A stretch of 64,000 bases of DNA from the NCBI GenBank assembly GCA_017590115.1, contig JAGGNK010006559.1:10033784-10097783 (forward strand). The letters run 5' to 3'. The notes beneath the pieces were generated by a model. The model was given only the letters and a program-made list of their open reading frames with translations. It searched no databases and was not told the origin of the DNA. The first letter of the stretch is position 1, and every line of letters begins with the position of its first letter. Of this stretch, positions 36,638 to 52,097 are shown piece by piece. The position numbers were made by a program, and so were the translations under genes. The stretch comes from Montifringilla adamsi. Taxonomy: Eukaryota; Chordata; Aves; Passeriformes; Passeridae.

Positions 36638-39600
36638 ATGAATTGTGAATCTGAACTTCTTTTAAACTGTAGGATATACGGACATCTTAACGTTCATGTT
36701 ATGGTCAATATAATATGGGAGACTGCCTTTAAAAGGGTGTCTATCAAATTTTATAGCCCATTAAAAGCAAGAGGTAGCTGGTTTGATGCTACATTCAACT
36801 TTCATTTTTCTTCCATCAAGCATATAAGCTACAGCATAAACTTTGTCTGACCTAAGAGTTTTGATATTATTTTTATTAGCATTATATAGGTAATGGTAGG
36901 TATTAAATATGTTTGGCTTATTTCCAGATCAGTTCAAAGCTCTGAAATTTTGTTCACAAACTCAAAATACTAGATCCTACTATATCCAGGCAACATAAAG
37001 GAATTTTTATTTTGTGGTTACTTCTGGATTCAAATAAAAATAGCCAAATTTAATATTTGCATATAAGACTCGGTACAGAAAATTAAAAATTATGAAATCC
37101 AGCTATTGAAAAGTGAAATTTCAAAAGGCTCTTGAATATGTAGCTAAAGACAACTGGTAGAGGAACACAGACATTAAAAACAATCAAGTGCTCTTTGCCT
37201 GACAGTGTGTCCCAGTCTTTCCTGTCTTTTCCATTTCCACATGTGCTCCTAGGTAATGTGATGAGGGCATCAGGCATGCTGTGATTTCATGTAGAAATGT
37301 AAGCCTCATCCTAAAGACGAAGGGCAGAGTCCCTTCAGGTCTTCTCTTTACAGCCTTCACGGTTTCCTGCTGTGTGTTTATTTCCATCCAGCTGGCCACA
37401 AACAGTTTCCCACCTGGATAGATGCATCAGAAGATGTATATCTGAGTTTATATGGCAGGAGGAAGTCTGAGTCACTATTAAGGCTCAAGCTGGTGTTCAC
37501 TGCTACATTGCTGGAAACACACACCCCTTCAGCTGTCATGGAATTCCTGCAACATTCTTTCTGCTGGAGGTGACCCTGGTCACTGCCATAGTTTTTTGAC
37601 TGTTGGCAGAAAGCTCTAATCAAGTCAACAGGCTTCTAATGCAGAATTTTAGCCTAAAAAAATCTTCCTGCTGACCCAGCATGTGTCGATCTAGATGATG
37701 AAAAGTGGTCTGTATAACAATATTACATAGTACTACATCCACATTACATAAATAATGGCCATATTGGAATTTTCAAGTTAATAACTTCAAAGTTAAGTGT
37801 GCTAAGACCTTTGCAGCAAGTTCCAACATAAAAGCTCAGACCTCGCAATTTTTGCTAATTCTGTTTTTATTAAGGAGTGGAATAAAGCAATGATGTGTAC
37901 TGTTCAACATGAAGATCACAGCAGGCACAACGGTGAGGTAAGAGAATTCCCTCTCTTCCCTCATCTTTGGCAGTAAAAAACCTAGCTGTTACCTTCAGAT
38001 GTGTTTTTACCAGAAATCTGGATGTAACAGATTAAATTAGAGCAAAAAATCACTCTAATCTGGAAGGAAAGTAACTTATTAGATAGAAGTGGTAAAAGGA
38101 AATCAAAGTTGCTGACTGGAGAGGGGATGAACCTTTGTGATGGCTGCAGCTGAGTGTGAGTTTAGTTGGTCCAAATAGAAACATTTGTGACCCTTTTCTC
38201 ATACAGCGATATTCTCTGCTTTATTGTAAGGGCATTTAAGCCACTCCCTTTTGAAAGAGACTGAACAGGAGCTGTCAGCACACACACATTGGTCCTCACT
38301 TTTGTCATACCTTCTGTAACACAGAATGTCTGCACATAGATCTCTGAATGCTTTACTTTCAAAAATAATTTTTAGCTTTAGAAATCTAAATAGGGATACA
38401 TGGTAATAATACATATGTGTTTGTGCGTATGTGTGCATGTATATGTTTATAAAAAGATTTCTTTAATGGCACTGAATATCTAAACTTTTAATATAAAAAG
38501 GGAAATTTAAGGATCAGTGTTTATTGAAGTTGGTCATCGATAGATGTTTATGTCTAGATGAAGAGAAAGCTCTGTTCCATCCTCACTGCATGAAAAGGCT
38601 CATTTAGTTCCAGTGAAGTTACTGGGAAAATCCTCAATGTGACAGCAGGGTTAAAAACATGTCATTGCAGAAGCAGTCTCAAAAAGATTCACTTGGCACA
38701 AACACCATCTCTGAAAATGTGTGTAGGTCCAGAAAACCAATATAAATCAGACGGCAGGCTTCACAGAATGAAGAGCGGAATTTAATTAAAATCCATCTCA
38801 TCTGCATTCACACTGATAGGCACCTCTGAACTCACCAAAAAAAAAAAAAAATCTGATTTCACTATAATATTGGAAAGCATTTGAAGTGTGGCATGTAGTA
38901 TTTTCCAAAAGAATTGTACTTGTTATCAGAATGAAATCCTTTCTGTACTTTGGGCAAATATCTCAGCTGCAGATGATTTTGTGTCAGAAGCAATCATTTG
39001 ATTTGTGGAGCTGCTTGAGAGCATCTATGATGCTACCTTCAATTATACACAAACTTAGTTTCAATAGCATGCATGTGGCTTATAAAACATTTTTTAGCAC
39101 AACAACAATTCTCGTATATTTCATATACTTTATGATTGATGCTTATTTTTTATCCAAGTGTAATTACATTTCATCACTGGAGCTGACTAACATTTTGACT
39201 AACAAATATTACCAGATGGTAAAAATTATGTCTGAAAAGGACAAAGTCAAAAACAAGGATTCCCAGTCCTGTAATGATAGCCAATTTTAAAGGAATGGAT
39301 CACTTTAATATCTATAACAACATGTATTCCAAAAAAATTTTAATTTGGTGCAATTTTTTCATATTTTCAGAGGCTAACATAGTCACTGTGGTGATTGTGA
39401 TTGCTGCTGGACTCATCTCCAAGCTGCTCTGAGGATTTAATGAAATCATTACAAAATAATAGTAATAAGAGTATTGAAAAGAATATATATGACAAAGGAT
39501 TAGTTAGCATGTATGAGGGTTTATACAGCAAAATTCCATTCAATGAGAAATATTAAAAGAAGGAGACTATTAGTTAGAAAGCCAAAACATCAACAAGCAG

Positions 39601-40798
39601 CTAAAACTAAAAGCAAGACTGCTTGCCAACAAAAAACAAAACAAAACAAAATTTAAAAAAAAATAAAAGAAAAAAGCTAAATTTGCAACAGTAAAATGAT
39701 AATTCTGCACAATTAGATTGTCTAAAGCACTTTTAATATCTTTATTATACCTTGAAAGGATATAATAATAAAAAGGTGCATAAGTAAGAGTTAGTAGCAT
39801 TAGTTTTGTATTAGGATTATTGATCACTCAGAATTTAGTGATATTGAACATACTCGATTATGATCAAAGAAAAATTGCAGTGGACAGCACTTTTTAAAAA
39901 TCTTTTTTAAAAAACATTTCAAGATTCCCTGTGGAGTACCAGTTCAAAGTAAATATGACAAAAAAGAAGTACACACTGAAACTTATAATGCAAGACATAC
40001 TTGTGAGAACCCTATATTCACTGAATGAAACAAGAAAAATATTACTAAGGGGATAATAGCAAGCTAGAGTATTCTTGACTTAATAGAATTATAATAGACA
40101 TTTTTACTTTCTCTCTAGTTTTGGACAGAAAATTATCTATTCCTCTCAAGTTTATCTTGTCTCTCAAACATTAATATAATTTTTATTTTAATTCTTCAGT
40201 ATTGATTTGTTATTGTTCCATTTTTTCTATTATTACTAGAAATAAATTCCATTGTCGTAGCGATGGCTATCCATTTTTCTTTTAAGTAAATACATAGGGT
40301 TTTCTGTATTAACAACGTGAGTATTTAGTCACTAAAACTGCTGCTAAGTGGAGTGGCAGATTCATCATCTCATCAAACAAAAATTCTATGACATAAAATA
40401 TTAAAAGCCTGGTCCAGTTTTACTAGATGAAAATTAAAATTCTGCAATTACAAGAGGTCATATCATCATGACATCATGCTTCTTCTTTGTCCTAAATTTG
40501 ATGAAAAATTATCGAAGATGCTCTTGTTCCCCCCCATAATTTAAGGACTCAATTTTTACAGTTCCATACTGGTAACTCACATAGAGTACCATCATTCAAG
40601 TTTAAATTTGGAGAAAAACTGCAGTGAATGTCTGCCTCTCTTCCCCCATTTTTCATAAGTATTTAAGCAATAAAAGTAATTTAGCAAATTAACACTTACA
40701 AAAAGAAGACCCTAGAAGTAGTTAAGAAAGAAGATTAAGCCTCTTATCTACACTCATGCACAGAATTATATATTTTATACACACAATACACCAGTGTA
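36638..40798. other. AT-rich unannotated sequence
   Basis: No coding sequence supported. The 134-codon frame at 38886-39290 begins with GTG and has no domain. The block 37180-37620 is slightly GC-richer, with minus-strand frames that I do not recognise. A 15-nt poly(A) lies at 38837 and an A/C-rich tract at 39628-39680. Confidence 0.5.
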
Positions 40799-41390
40799 AC
40801 AGAATCCCAAGATGATTAGGGGGTTTAAGGGACTTATGGAGATCATCTTGTTCAACTTCCCTGCCATGACACCTAGAGCAGGTGACACAGGGATACATGC
40901 AGGTGGATTTTGTGTGTCTCCAGAGAGGTAGACTCCACAATCAGCCTGGGCAGCCTGTTCGAGTACTCTGCCACCCTCATTGTGAAGAAGTTCTTCTTCA
41001 TGCTGAAGTGAAACTTCTTGTGTTTTAGTTTATGGCCATTTGCTCCTTGTCCTGTCACTGGGCACCACTGAAAAGAGTCTGGCACCATACTCTTGGCACC
41101 CACCTTAGAGATGTTTGTATGCTTAGATGTAAACCCCTCTCAGACTTCTCTCCTCCAGATAAACAGGCTCAGCTCCCTCAGTCCCTCCTCATACGAGAGA
41201 TACTCCAGACCCAAAATCATCTCTGTGACCCCTTCTGAACCCTCTCCTGTAGCTCCTTGTCTTTCTTGTACTGAGGAGCCCAGCTGGACGCAGCACTCCA
41301 GATGTGGCCTGACTAGAGCTGTTTAGAGGGGCAGGACCACCTCCCTTGGCCTGCTGGCCACATTCTTCCCAATGCACCCCAGGATACCGG
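40799..41390 (-). mobile_element. CR1 LINE fragment, antisense, 3' end preserved
   Basis: This is the longest and clearest CR1 copy here. The plus strand starts with ACAGAATCCCAAGATGATTA, the complement of the CR1 3' terminus. It continues through TCCCTGCCATGACACC near 40857, GGCAGCCTGTTCGAGTACTC near 40949, CTTGTCCTGTCACTGGGCAC near 41046, CAGGCTCAGCTCCCTCAG near 41164, and CAGCTGGACGCAGCACTCCA near 41281. It stops at GCACCCCAGGATACC near 41375. The insertion is therefore 5'-truncated at about 41390 on the plus strand. The short minus-strand and plus-strand frames inside it are remnants or shadows. Confidence 0.92.
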
Positions 41391-44300
41391 GATTGTTTCA
41401 AATGAGAAAGCTTCATATGGAAGGTATGAAAAATGTACAGCTGTGTGAATGGAATTAATGCAGTTTTCCCAGGCTCATACAATCATAAGAAAATGTATGT
41501 TTTTCTGTGGCTGCTTCCTCAGGGATGGAGAAATCCTGCAGTAACACAGAGCTCATTGGTACAGTTTCTGCGCTCTCACTCAGCCAGAGAGGACTGGCAG
41601 GAGTGTCCAAGTCTGCCAGCAGCTGGAAGAATTTATTGAAAATCTCTTCAACATAAACCAAATAAATTTAGGGACTACTTCAGACATCACTAGAAACCAG
41701 CTTCCAACAACCTCCTGATCCTCTATGTTTATTCTGACAGCTTTCCAGCCAGACTAAGAAAGGGACCCCTGAGCTATGAAACAGTTCTAGATTTTTATCA
41801 GACTTCCTAATGCAGAACACCAGTGGTTGAAAGACTCATAAAAGGAGGGGGTTGAAAACCAGTTTCCCAAAAGAAAAATAATATAAATTTTAATGAAGAA
41901 ACAGGTATTTTAACTCCATAATACAGTAACTAGCAAACGATTAAAAATAAATATGAGATATTTAGCATCATAAAACAGGCTATAAAATTGATGAATAGAA
42001 TATTCCCAAAATACTCTCACACATAAATCACATAGACAGTATTGAAATAATGATTAAATTCCTGCTTAACTCACAATATCACTAAAGATTAAGCATCATG
42101 TTTGAAATAATTAACTTATAAATTGAACCTGTAAAAAGGTTTAGGTTTCTTACCTTTTATTTTATTCCTTGTGGACTGCATATAAAAAGGCTACATGATG
42201 ATTTTTTTTTTAAGTTGAGCCTTTGTAAAAATACTTAGACATAAACATAAGATGGTCTTCCTGAAATCCATGAAAACAAGAATGAAGCCATTAACAAGAT
42301 CTGTGAGTTTCAAAAATCCTCTTGTCGTGATGACAACATGGTCTTAAAGATGCAATGTTTTAACATGGAAGACTCTCAGCACCCAGAATCAATATTCTTC
42401 ATTGTGGACAGAGTCCAAAGTGAAAAAGAGACAGAAAACATACTCCAGGTGACTCCCTTTGTCACCAGTCTAAGTTACAGTAATTTGAAGACATAACTGC
42501 TAAGCCAAGTTTACACAGTACAAAGTACTTCAAGATCATTCCAGAGTCAGTAAGATCAGTGCCAACATATTCAGTTCAATTCCACATTAGTATTTTTAGT
42601 TGATTTCCAAGTTGTGAGATTATCATATCTGAGCAATACCACCCTAAATTACGTAGGCATGTTACTACAAAATAATCTGGACATTTCTTCATGTTATTGC
42701 ACCTTTTATATATTGTATATTATTTAATATTTCATTTAATTCTTCTGTGTGTTTGCATTTCTAACATGACTGCTTTAATGAACACATTTTGAACAGCAAA
42801 CCAACATTCATAATTTAAAGAAATAACTGAAGGCAGTAAAATGTATAAAATATCATGCTTGTTGTTTTTCTCTTAAATTTAGAAAATTGTTAAAATTAAC
42901 TCTGTCATTAAAAACTTTTTGGTTTGAATTAGTGATAGACAACAGTATTACTTGGATTATAATAGATAAATAAGCCTGAAGAAGAGTATGGTATTATTAA
43001 ACATAATCACCTTTCTTAATATTTATCAAAGTTATACTCAGTGGAATATACATAACAGTAATTGGTGAGCCTTGATGAACTTGTTTGCTGTCTGTTCATG
43101 TGTCACAGAAACCAAGATCAGCCTTCACCTCCAAATATCTTGTCTGCTTTCATTTAGATAATCTATCCTGCTCCCTCAAATTTTAATTCACTCTATAAGC
43201 ATATTTGACTGAAAGATGAGTTTCAGTTGACTTCTAAGCCTTGACGAGAAGAAATAAAATTTTTAAGCACACACATCGAAACGAATATGTTATAATTATA
43301 ACAGATTCCTCTGAGAAGCTTTTCCTAATATACTGTTCCAGATGGCCGGTTCCTAATAAGCTTAAAAGCTTCATGGATAAAACCCTGGACATTAGAACTG
43401 ATAAATAAATTGCTTTAAAACAAAGAAGAAGAAAAAATTTAAAGTTGCAGAGGTCAGTCAGTACTCTGAACCCTGAGATTTTAATCCTTCTAAAGCATAC
43501 AAATAAGAGGACCATCTGCAAACTAATTCAATTTAGAGATGGCTGTGCACAACTAATCCCTTGCTAGAGGTAGAAAAATCAAACAACTTGCTTAGAGCAA
43601 ATAAAATTTATTCTGTAAAACAAAACATACACAATCCCCTCCACCCTTTGTTAGTGCTTGAAGAGAGGAAATAATGTAGAAAATAAGTAAAAAGATCACT
43701 TTTTAATTTAAAAAATATCAAATCAGTTTCACAGGCAAGATAAAGACAGGTAATAAAGGTTTTAAGTGAAGAGTAATTGCAAGAACAGATAATTAAAGAA
43801 GGAGGCAATACATTTGCATTTGAAATTTTTTTACCAATAGATATAACAAAAACTAGCTACAAAAAGAGCAAGGGGTCAGAGGGAAAGTGTGGGGGGAGGT
43901 TTTCCCACAAAATAATCACAGATCTTTCTTCTATAAAACTTTGTCATTGTCACATGTTTGAAGATAATCAGTAAAAATGCATCGGTCTAATTTATCATAA
44001 AGAAAATGTTCATTAAAGCTAAACCAAAACAAACCAAACCCCTCTGAAGGTAATTAACAAACATGAATTGCAACTGGACTGTTAATCGAAGAGGGTGCAG
44101 CAGAAGGTCAATTTGAACATCTCTAAAGCCATTGCTATTTCATGTGTGGATGGTGCAGGTGACAGAGTCAGGAATACACTTTGAAAGTTTTTTGAGGACA
44201 CTAAGATGAAAAGAAGTGAAAGCAGTGTGGTGAGCAAGAGCAAAATTTGAAATTCTCTTGATGAGGCTGGGATATCTCTAAAGCCAGAATGAAACTGAAG

Positions 44301-47300
44301 TAACTGCAGACTTCTACAGTGAATAGTGAGCCATCTTCCACGAACTGATGTAAAAACAAATTTCTGGCAGAAGTCTGCATGGAAAACAGTGTGAAAAAAG
44401 ACAGTTTACACAGCTTGTGTTTTGGAGGGATTAGAAACCTCATACCTTCTGGATAAGACATTTGTTCATCTCATCCAGTAACACAATTCTGAGATTCATC
44501 TCAAATAAGAAATGCCTTTTTAAAGATCTATTTTCTCTGATTATATCTAGTCCACAAATTTCCCTCGAAAGTCCACTGAAACACCAGCAAAACATGGAGG
44601 AAAACTGGCACAGTGTTGAATAAATGAAGCAGGTTGTATTGGATCCATACTTGGAAACCTCTCAACTTCCAAAAATACAGTCTCAGAAAACTCTAGTTTA
44701 TCATGCTTAAATCACATTTCTGTCTATTAGCTCTTTACAATTAAGACTTAAAGAATTTAATTTGTATTTACTATCTTTCATGAGATTACGATTGTTTCCT
44801 TAATTATATGGTGCTTAAAAACCACATCCCCATTTATTTTATAATCAAGATTAACATATACACCCATAAATGATGACTACAGCAATTTCACAGATTTAAT
44901 TAAGGTAGATAGGGGATTAGAAATGTTTAAACCTTAAAGAAAATAGCATATTAATTCCAAGCATTTACCTATTTGTAAATCTCTCTGTCCTTACCCACAA
45001 CAAATAACATTTTTCTATTGTAATTAGCCAAGCTTAGACTGTAAACAAATCTAATGCACAAAGTGCTCTGAAAATCAGCTTATCTGCTAAAATAAAATGA
45101 ATGGGTAAGGAATGAGCACTTAGGAATTGAAACATGTTATTTACCTTTAAATTTTCTACAATATTAATTCAGATTAATCTTATAAACTATTTTTTTCCTT
45201 GAAAAAAATAAAAAAGAATTAATAAAAGCATTTTTGCAGCTAAAATTTCTCACAACTAACTCCAAACAGTCCAGAATTCTGTAAAAGCATAAATCTGGGT
45301 TCTGCAATTTGATCATATCAGGAAGTTTTTAAAAAGTTTTAAAAAAAAAATCTTAAAATATTATGGAATCCCCAACAGTTTTTCCCTATATAGACTAAAG
45401 TAGGTAATTCTCTTATCACGTGACAAAATTGTGAGTTTTAAGAAGAGAGAAGGTATTTCCATTATACTTGTCTCTTGGATGCTAAACATGCACATAAAGT
45501 TCAAGCTCAAGGACTAGATGAGTCTCACTGGCTTTTTACTTGAAACAAAATAATTTTAAAGGAAAATCACAATAGCTTTTAATGAAAATAAACTGTGTTT
45601 CATTTCTGCTCTGCTCCAGTGCCCCAGGTACGAGATGCATGTCATCCGTAGATTCACCAGTTGCCAAACTATGGTGCAACGCTACCTAATGAAGTTCCAA
45701 GGTTATTTCCTGACAATTTGAAACGTTTCTCATAAGGAATAAGGCAGCTATGATATTAATTAAAAGGAAAATGCTTGGAAAACAAGGTAGAAGAAAGCAA
45801 ATTAAGAGACAAAGCACCAGGAAAGAATGCATAGGTCAAATGATTCCTCTTGGTATCTAATAACACCACAAGAGAAAGAATAAAGTTTTGGAATTCACCT
45901 GTATCTCAGGAGAAGTACAGTACCTAGACCACATGCTGTTTGAAATATTTTCTACCTCTTCATATTCTTTGTTATACCAAAACTCTAAACCTAAATAAAG
46001 TTGCAGAAAAATCACATTAATGATATTCAAACTCTGTCTCAAATGAGAAGCAGTAAAAATTCCCTTTCACTTGAGTCAGGCCAGAAATTCTCCCTGTATA
46101 ATTATTTTCACTGAGGAAGCATAGAATTAAATTAAAAACCTGGTGTTGAGGCTGAGTATGGTGGGAAACAAAAAGAAATTTTTTTTATTTTTTTATCACC
46201 ACCGTAAACACCAAATTTGATACCACCATCACCACATTTCATTTTTCAAGATTATTGAAAAGTGTAAAGGAGCTTTATTTTATCTCAGTTGAGTCATAAC
46301 TGAGATACAAAGACAGATGGGAAAAATTATGAAACAATGAAATGCTTAAACATTTTCATTTGGTAACCCTGAGTGTAGGTTTGATGGTAAGTATTTTTTC
46401 ATTAAAAATGTGAAAGATCTCAGAGGTTGGAAAGTATTCTACATATTTGCCTTTTGATTACCTCATTCAAGCAAAATGTGCAAGCTACTGTTAGTACTCA
46501 CAGTGTAGGGAAGCAGACTTAGCATGGAATAGTTGACATCCACAACCAAATTTACCTCCCTGGAACATATTAGTGTACATGCAGCAAAACACATTACAGT
46601 AAACTGTGCTTCACAGTGCCTATCCTTACACACAGCACAGTAAAAAAAATAGGCTAAGGTTTTAAACAGAAAGAAAAAAAAAAGGAAAAAATATTATATT
46701 TGAGTGGTTTTCTTTTCATTCACTGGTATGTAGAAATAGATTGGGGTGCTTTTCAAACCTAACCCTGTAAAAGTAAGTAAGTTATAATTTTGTTTGAGGT
46801 TTATCACTACAGCAAAACAGCACAATCCTTTGGAAAACAGTGGAAACCTCTGTGAAACACAAAAGGTTCAGTCCATCTACCACTTCTGTTTAATCTTCAT
46901 CACGATGAAGCTGAAATGCTGTAGAACATATTTTGCTTACCTCTTTTCATACCAGTTATCAAAATTAAAAAAAAAAATAAAAAATTGCAAGGACTGTGCA
47001 ACTTATGGGTAGGAGGGGAAAGTACTGGAGTAATATTTCAGAGAGCTTGCAATCTACTTGATTACTATTTACACAATTTGCCTTTTTTGGTATCTGAACC
47101 AGTGATTTTTCTTTTTATCAACATAATTTAATTTTTCCTTGAAGAAAATTAACAAAAAAAAAATGATAACATGAGAAAAATTCCCTTCAAGTTCCAATTC
47201 AGACTCTTGCTCTATAAAGCAATAATTTTCACTGGACATTGCAGAATGTTTTTCAAATTGAAAGTCCACAAAATATTTCTCCAGCAGTGAAAACAATGAA

Positions 47301-50300
47301 AACGATCTGCAGAAATGGCAGGAAGCATCCAACCAGCTTTAAACAATAGGAAGGACTTACTGTTCAGGCAGGCAATTTTCTCTGCATGAATATAATGTGA
47401 TTACAATGGGAGCTGCTGTAGGCTAATGAGCTTTTATTCACTGTTTTTATGGCATGAAACTGAGGGAAGTGTTCAGCATTTCCCCCTGCACTTTCAAGCA
47501 GATGGTATTGTGGTGAGACAGTGCCCTTCCATGATACACTGCATAATCCATGTGCTGCACAAACAGCTCAGAGGTCTCTTCTGCATGTTGATGACATTTA
47601 AGATAGACTAACAGAAACTCCAACAAGGAAAATTGGTTTTTCTGAAGGCATTTAATTAATGGGATTTAAAATATATATTATCAGACTCAGCAGAAATTTA
47701 TGACAGATATAGCATTCTTCTGTAAGCAAAATCCTTTGGTGCTTTTTGTTTGTTTTGTTTTTGTTGGGAAGTTTTTCTCATAAGGGTCATCAGCAACACT
47801 CAAACATGGTTGGTTAGAGATAGTACTTTTATTTAAGAAGGTTATCTTCAGCAAATTCTTATTAAATAAAAACCCAGAATCTTTTGTTAAAGAAAGAAAT
47901 ATTTATAGCTTTTAGATGTCATTGAATTGAGTTTGATATAGCAATGGACTCTTCTTTCACACTTAATTTTCAATATATCATCCATTATTTATAGTGGTAG
48001 GCATTGAGTACAGAATTAGGACTAAATATCCTTAAATACTGTAGCAGAGTATTATCATAGCTTTCAAGTTCAGAAATCAAACAGGATTTGACTATGGGAT
48101 TAGAGATATTTTGTTTTAAAAATATTTTGCTCAAACCACATCTAAAAAAATCTAAAATTTTATGAGGTATCCAGGCAAGTGTATTGTGATACCAAACCAA
48201 GACTGGCAAAATCAATGACAAAAAAGGATCCATAGGACAACAGTATTCTTCCCTCATTCCTGAACTGCTTCTTGAAAAAGTATGTCCCAAAATTCCATTA
48301 CTATTCAAGGCAAACTTCTGAAAAAATCATCCATTTTCTCAAGTGATTGAAAAGTAAACATAAGGTTCAAACAAAAACTTACTTAACTTAACTACAGGAA
48401 GTGACTGACAAATCAAATAAACAGGGTCACATGACTGATATTGCTGTACTGAAATCAGTAGAATCCTTCAGTTTTAGTCAGGTGCTCAAACTGGCACAAG
48501 GCTGGTCAGACTCACTGTGCTGGTAATTCATCCTCTTGTATTCTTCAGATGAAGACTTAACTGTTTGTTAAGCCTGGCCATTGTACATTCAAGCTCAGGG
48601 ACTGCAAAGCCCAGATTACCACTGAAAGTCCACATACAGAGTAGTGTGATGCAGTCTTTTTGCCAAATGGAAAAGATTTTGTTTGTATGTTTTGTTTTTG
48701 TGTGACTGCTCTTCATTTTTGAATTAGATTTCCTTTGCCAGTTCCAGCAAAATAAAAGCAGACTTTGCTCTATTTCTTCTTTGACTGCAGAACTGAAGAT
48801 CAGTGTCCACCTCTAGTTCAGTGACAAAGACTTATTTAATATTGAAGAACTATATTTTCTTACATATCTCAAATCCACAGTCAAGCTCACTAGAGATGCA
48901 TTTGTCTGTGTGGATCTCTTATTCAGTTTTTATTACAAATGCTGTGGGTGATCATCAAACACAATTTGAAGCTGTGTGCAGAGAAATTACACAGGAGCAG
49001 AACAGGTGTTCAGACTGGCTGAGCAACCACAGGAAGGAAACCGCGTCCTTATCTGTCAGATTTACCAAGACTGCTGTTCTCCCAAGATGTATTGTTATAG
49101 TAGAAAAATTAAAGGAAGATCAAAGGAAGATCAGTGCATCTTAAAGATAGTTTTTTTATCCTATATTATATAGCTTTTAAAGAGAGATCCACTAGTTCTT
49201 TTAAAAATTACAGATTTCTGTGGTTTAATTAACAGTATTTCATGCAACTTGTTGCTGAGGAAATGTATATACAAGACCTCCACTCCTTAGCTTATTCTCA
49301 TTCAGACAATTGTTTGGGTGTAGATACCATTCTCACTTCAAGAGCATTGCACCTAATGTAATTACTCCTTAGATATTAAAGCAAAAATCAGATAGATCTA
49401 CATTCTAGGATTAGCAGAACTTGTCCTTGACATAATACAAGGCCAGGCAACCATGGCTTTGATCCATAAGAACAAGTGATTCTAGTACCCTGCCCTCTCA
49501 AAACTCAGAGAAGGCCAATGAAAATATCTGCCTACCCTATAAATTAAATGCTCTCATGCATTCTGCTGTTACGTCCAGTACTCAAAGTAAAGCTTGAAGC
49601 TTAGTAAATAAGAATCTTTTCCCTATTCCTACAACTAAATCTCTATGTTTCCTCAGTGAGCAAAATTAACACCAGTTTCAGTAATTTGCAGTTTGCTCAT
49701 AATCTAAAAGGAACTCCAAGTTTTAATACAAAATTTGCTTTCAAAGATAGGGTTTTGTGACACTGAAGAGTCAAGGTGGAACAGCATAATGATTACTGCT
49801 TTTAGGACTAAAAGCACTGTAATCTCAAAGAACATTTTGTCAATGCATAGATCCACACAACACAACTGCAAGTTCACACCTTCTATTTGCTAATATTAAC
49901 TCACAGTTGCCACTTCATTTTCCATTAGCATCCTTTTCTTAGTCCATGGCAATTCTTCTAGCCTGTCTTAAACAGCTTTCCCTGCATTCCATCATTCTTA
50001 TGCCAAAAAGAACAGTATTTACTCCATCTTAAACTCATAGGTACAGTGAAAAAGCTTATTAAAAAATTTACTGATGCAGCACCTTCTTGCTCTTCAAAAT
50101 TTTAAAAAGATAGAAACATTATAAAGATGGCTTCTTATTCTCAGTGGTGTGATTTTACTGCTATTTTTCCAGAGCTGTAGAATTTTCTGTATTCTTCAGA
50201 CTGAATTAGTTCTGGTTCTCAGCAGAGAGCTCTGTGCGGTAGGAATCACAACCTGATCGTCATGATTTCTACACTGGCATCAAAAAAACTCCCAACTGTT

Positions 50301-51531
50301 TTGACTGAAGTAGGGATTGACGTGGTAATAATCTCAGGAACTGATAAGAATGCAGTCATTTATTGAGCTAGTTCAATTCTCCGGTGATTGTTTGGAGAAC
50401 TGTGTTAAACCTAGGAAATAAGGTACTACATTTTAAATTTTGCAGAATGGCAGCCCTGGAGCACAAGCAAGTCTTCATACAAGTGCCTCCAGGGGTTCAT
50501 TCATGTTAAAGGAATAGTTAGGCTTGAGAGATGATGTTCTCCTTCAGCATCAGGCAGGACTGTTGCTTAGATACAAAGACTGTCCTTTTATTTGTATTCT
50601 TCAGAGGAGATGCAGCATTGCCCTTAGCCTCACTCCTATGCTAATGCCGTCTATAATTGTCCTGCATGGCACAATCTGTTTCTTAAAAAGAAAAAAAAAA
50701 GACTCATGAAAACCTTGGTGTTCATCTTCCTAATTGTTCCTATTAATTAATCATCATAATAAGAGTGTGAAATTTGAGAACACAGAAATGTTGTGTGAAG
50801 ATACTACTATATTCAATAACTCTTTTAATGTAAACTGAGACCAAGAAATTATTTGGATGGACTTTTGAATACATTTCCCTCTTAAAAACAAATTCTTTAA
50901 TTTCTGGTAAACAGCTGGTTAGGCAAAATAACTACTTGTGCTCTGAGATCTCAGATTATATTGCTTCTGGGGAAAAAAAAAATCCCTTTCTTAACAAAAT
51001 AAAATGTCTAAATATCCTGCTTTCCTGCTATGAGTTTTACACTACCAGAATGAATTTTAAAATATTTGTGCAAATATAAGGGGTACTTTATAGAAAAAGA
51101 GAATTCACTTTGTTTTATTCTTAAATTAATATACTCAAAAATTAATTTAATAGTAAATGCATACTCATGACATTGCTTTCTTTATTTCAGATGGGTCTTA
51201 CTTTTGTTCTTCTGTTTTAAAGATGCATAAAAAATAGCTATATATAATAGCACATATTAACACAAATTTTCCAGAATATTTTGGAAAAAGTAACAAATAT
51301 ACTGTTATTCGGCCTCAGTCTTACATTTATTTCACAATAAACATCCATTTCATTGCTGATGTATCTGTGTGTTTTATTTTGAATTTACAAGGTTTTAGAA
51401 ACCCATTTATTTTTTGTTACAATTTGCAGTGTAATTCTTACCTGTTGTTGTGGACTATCGGAACCATCACACCACAAAACCTGTGTTTCTTCATGAGAAA
51501 TGTTTATGGATTAGAAATCAAACCTGCTCTA
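41391..51531. other. Long AT-rich unannotated stretch
   Basis: About 10 kb with no recognised transposon and no supported exon. Frames are short (at most 113 codons, 48803-49144) and featureless. T/G- or A/C-rich bits occur at 44020 and 47737-47770. Segments such as 44940-45110 and 47380-47600 look less degenerate and could be conserved non-coding elements, but this is only an impression. Confidence 0.5.
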
Positions 51532-51572
<41 letters not shown>

Positions 51573-51576
51573 TATA
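51532..51576. repeat. (AT)n microsatellite
   Basis: About 22 AT units with one G interruption near 51553. It is self-complementary and probably length-variable. Confidence 0.95.
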
Positions 51577-52063
51577 CAAACAAACACACTTACACAGATG
51601 TGATGCTTGCATAAAACACATCTGTAAGATCTTTGGGCCATGATGTTTAAATTATCTTTTACCATAAAAAAACCTCAGATATTGTCAGAGTGGTTTTTTT
51701 AGTTCCTGCTCAATATCACTAACAAAATTACTAATTTCTACAAATGTACATGAATTCCTTTTCTGCCAGCTTAACCAGAAAATGGATTGAAGCTGTTACA
51801 GGATATGAAATTCATTCTATAAGGTGTTAAGGTGAATCTTGTCCTTCAAAACAATGTGAGTTTATCATATTACCCAGTCTTGACCTCTGCAAATTGCACA
51901 CCACACCTGGTAATCATCCAGAATAATGGCAGCTGGCATTATTCTGGCCAAGACTAGTGACTGTACAAAAAATAAACATTCCCAATGACCATATGACCAT
52001 GCCCATATAGTTTTCCAGTACTATAGCAGTACTTTTCCAGGACTGTGATTATAAGTAGACTAA

Positions 52064-52097
52064 TAAGGGCTCATCAAAAGTTAAGGGCTCATCAAAA
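52064..52097. repeat. Tandem duplication, 18-bp period
   Basis: TAAGGGCTCATCAAAA occurs at 52064 and again at 52082. Confidence 0.92.

Noticed and set aside
38886..39290. 134-codon open frame with hydrophobic stretches
   Set aside because: GTG start, no recognisable family, AT-rich codon content, no splice or promoter context.
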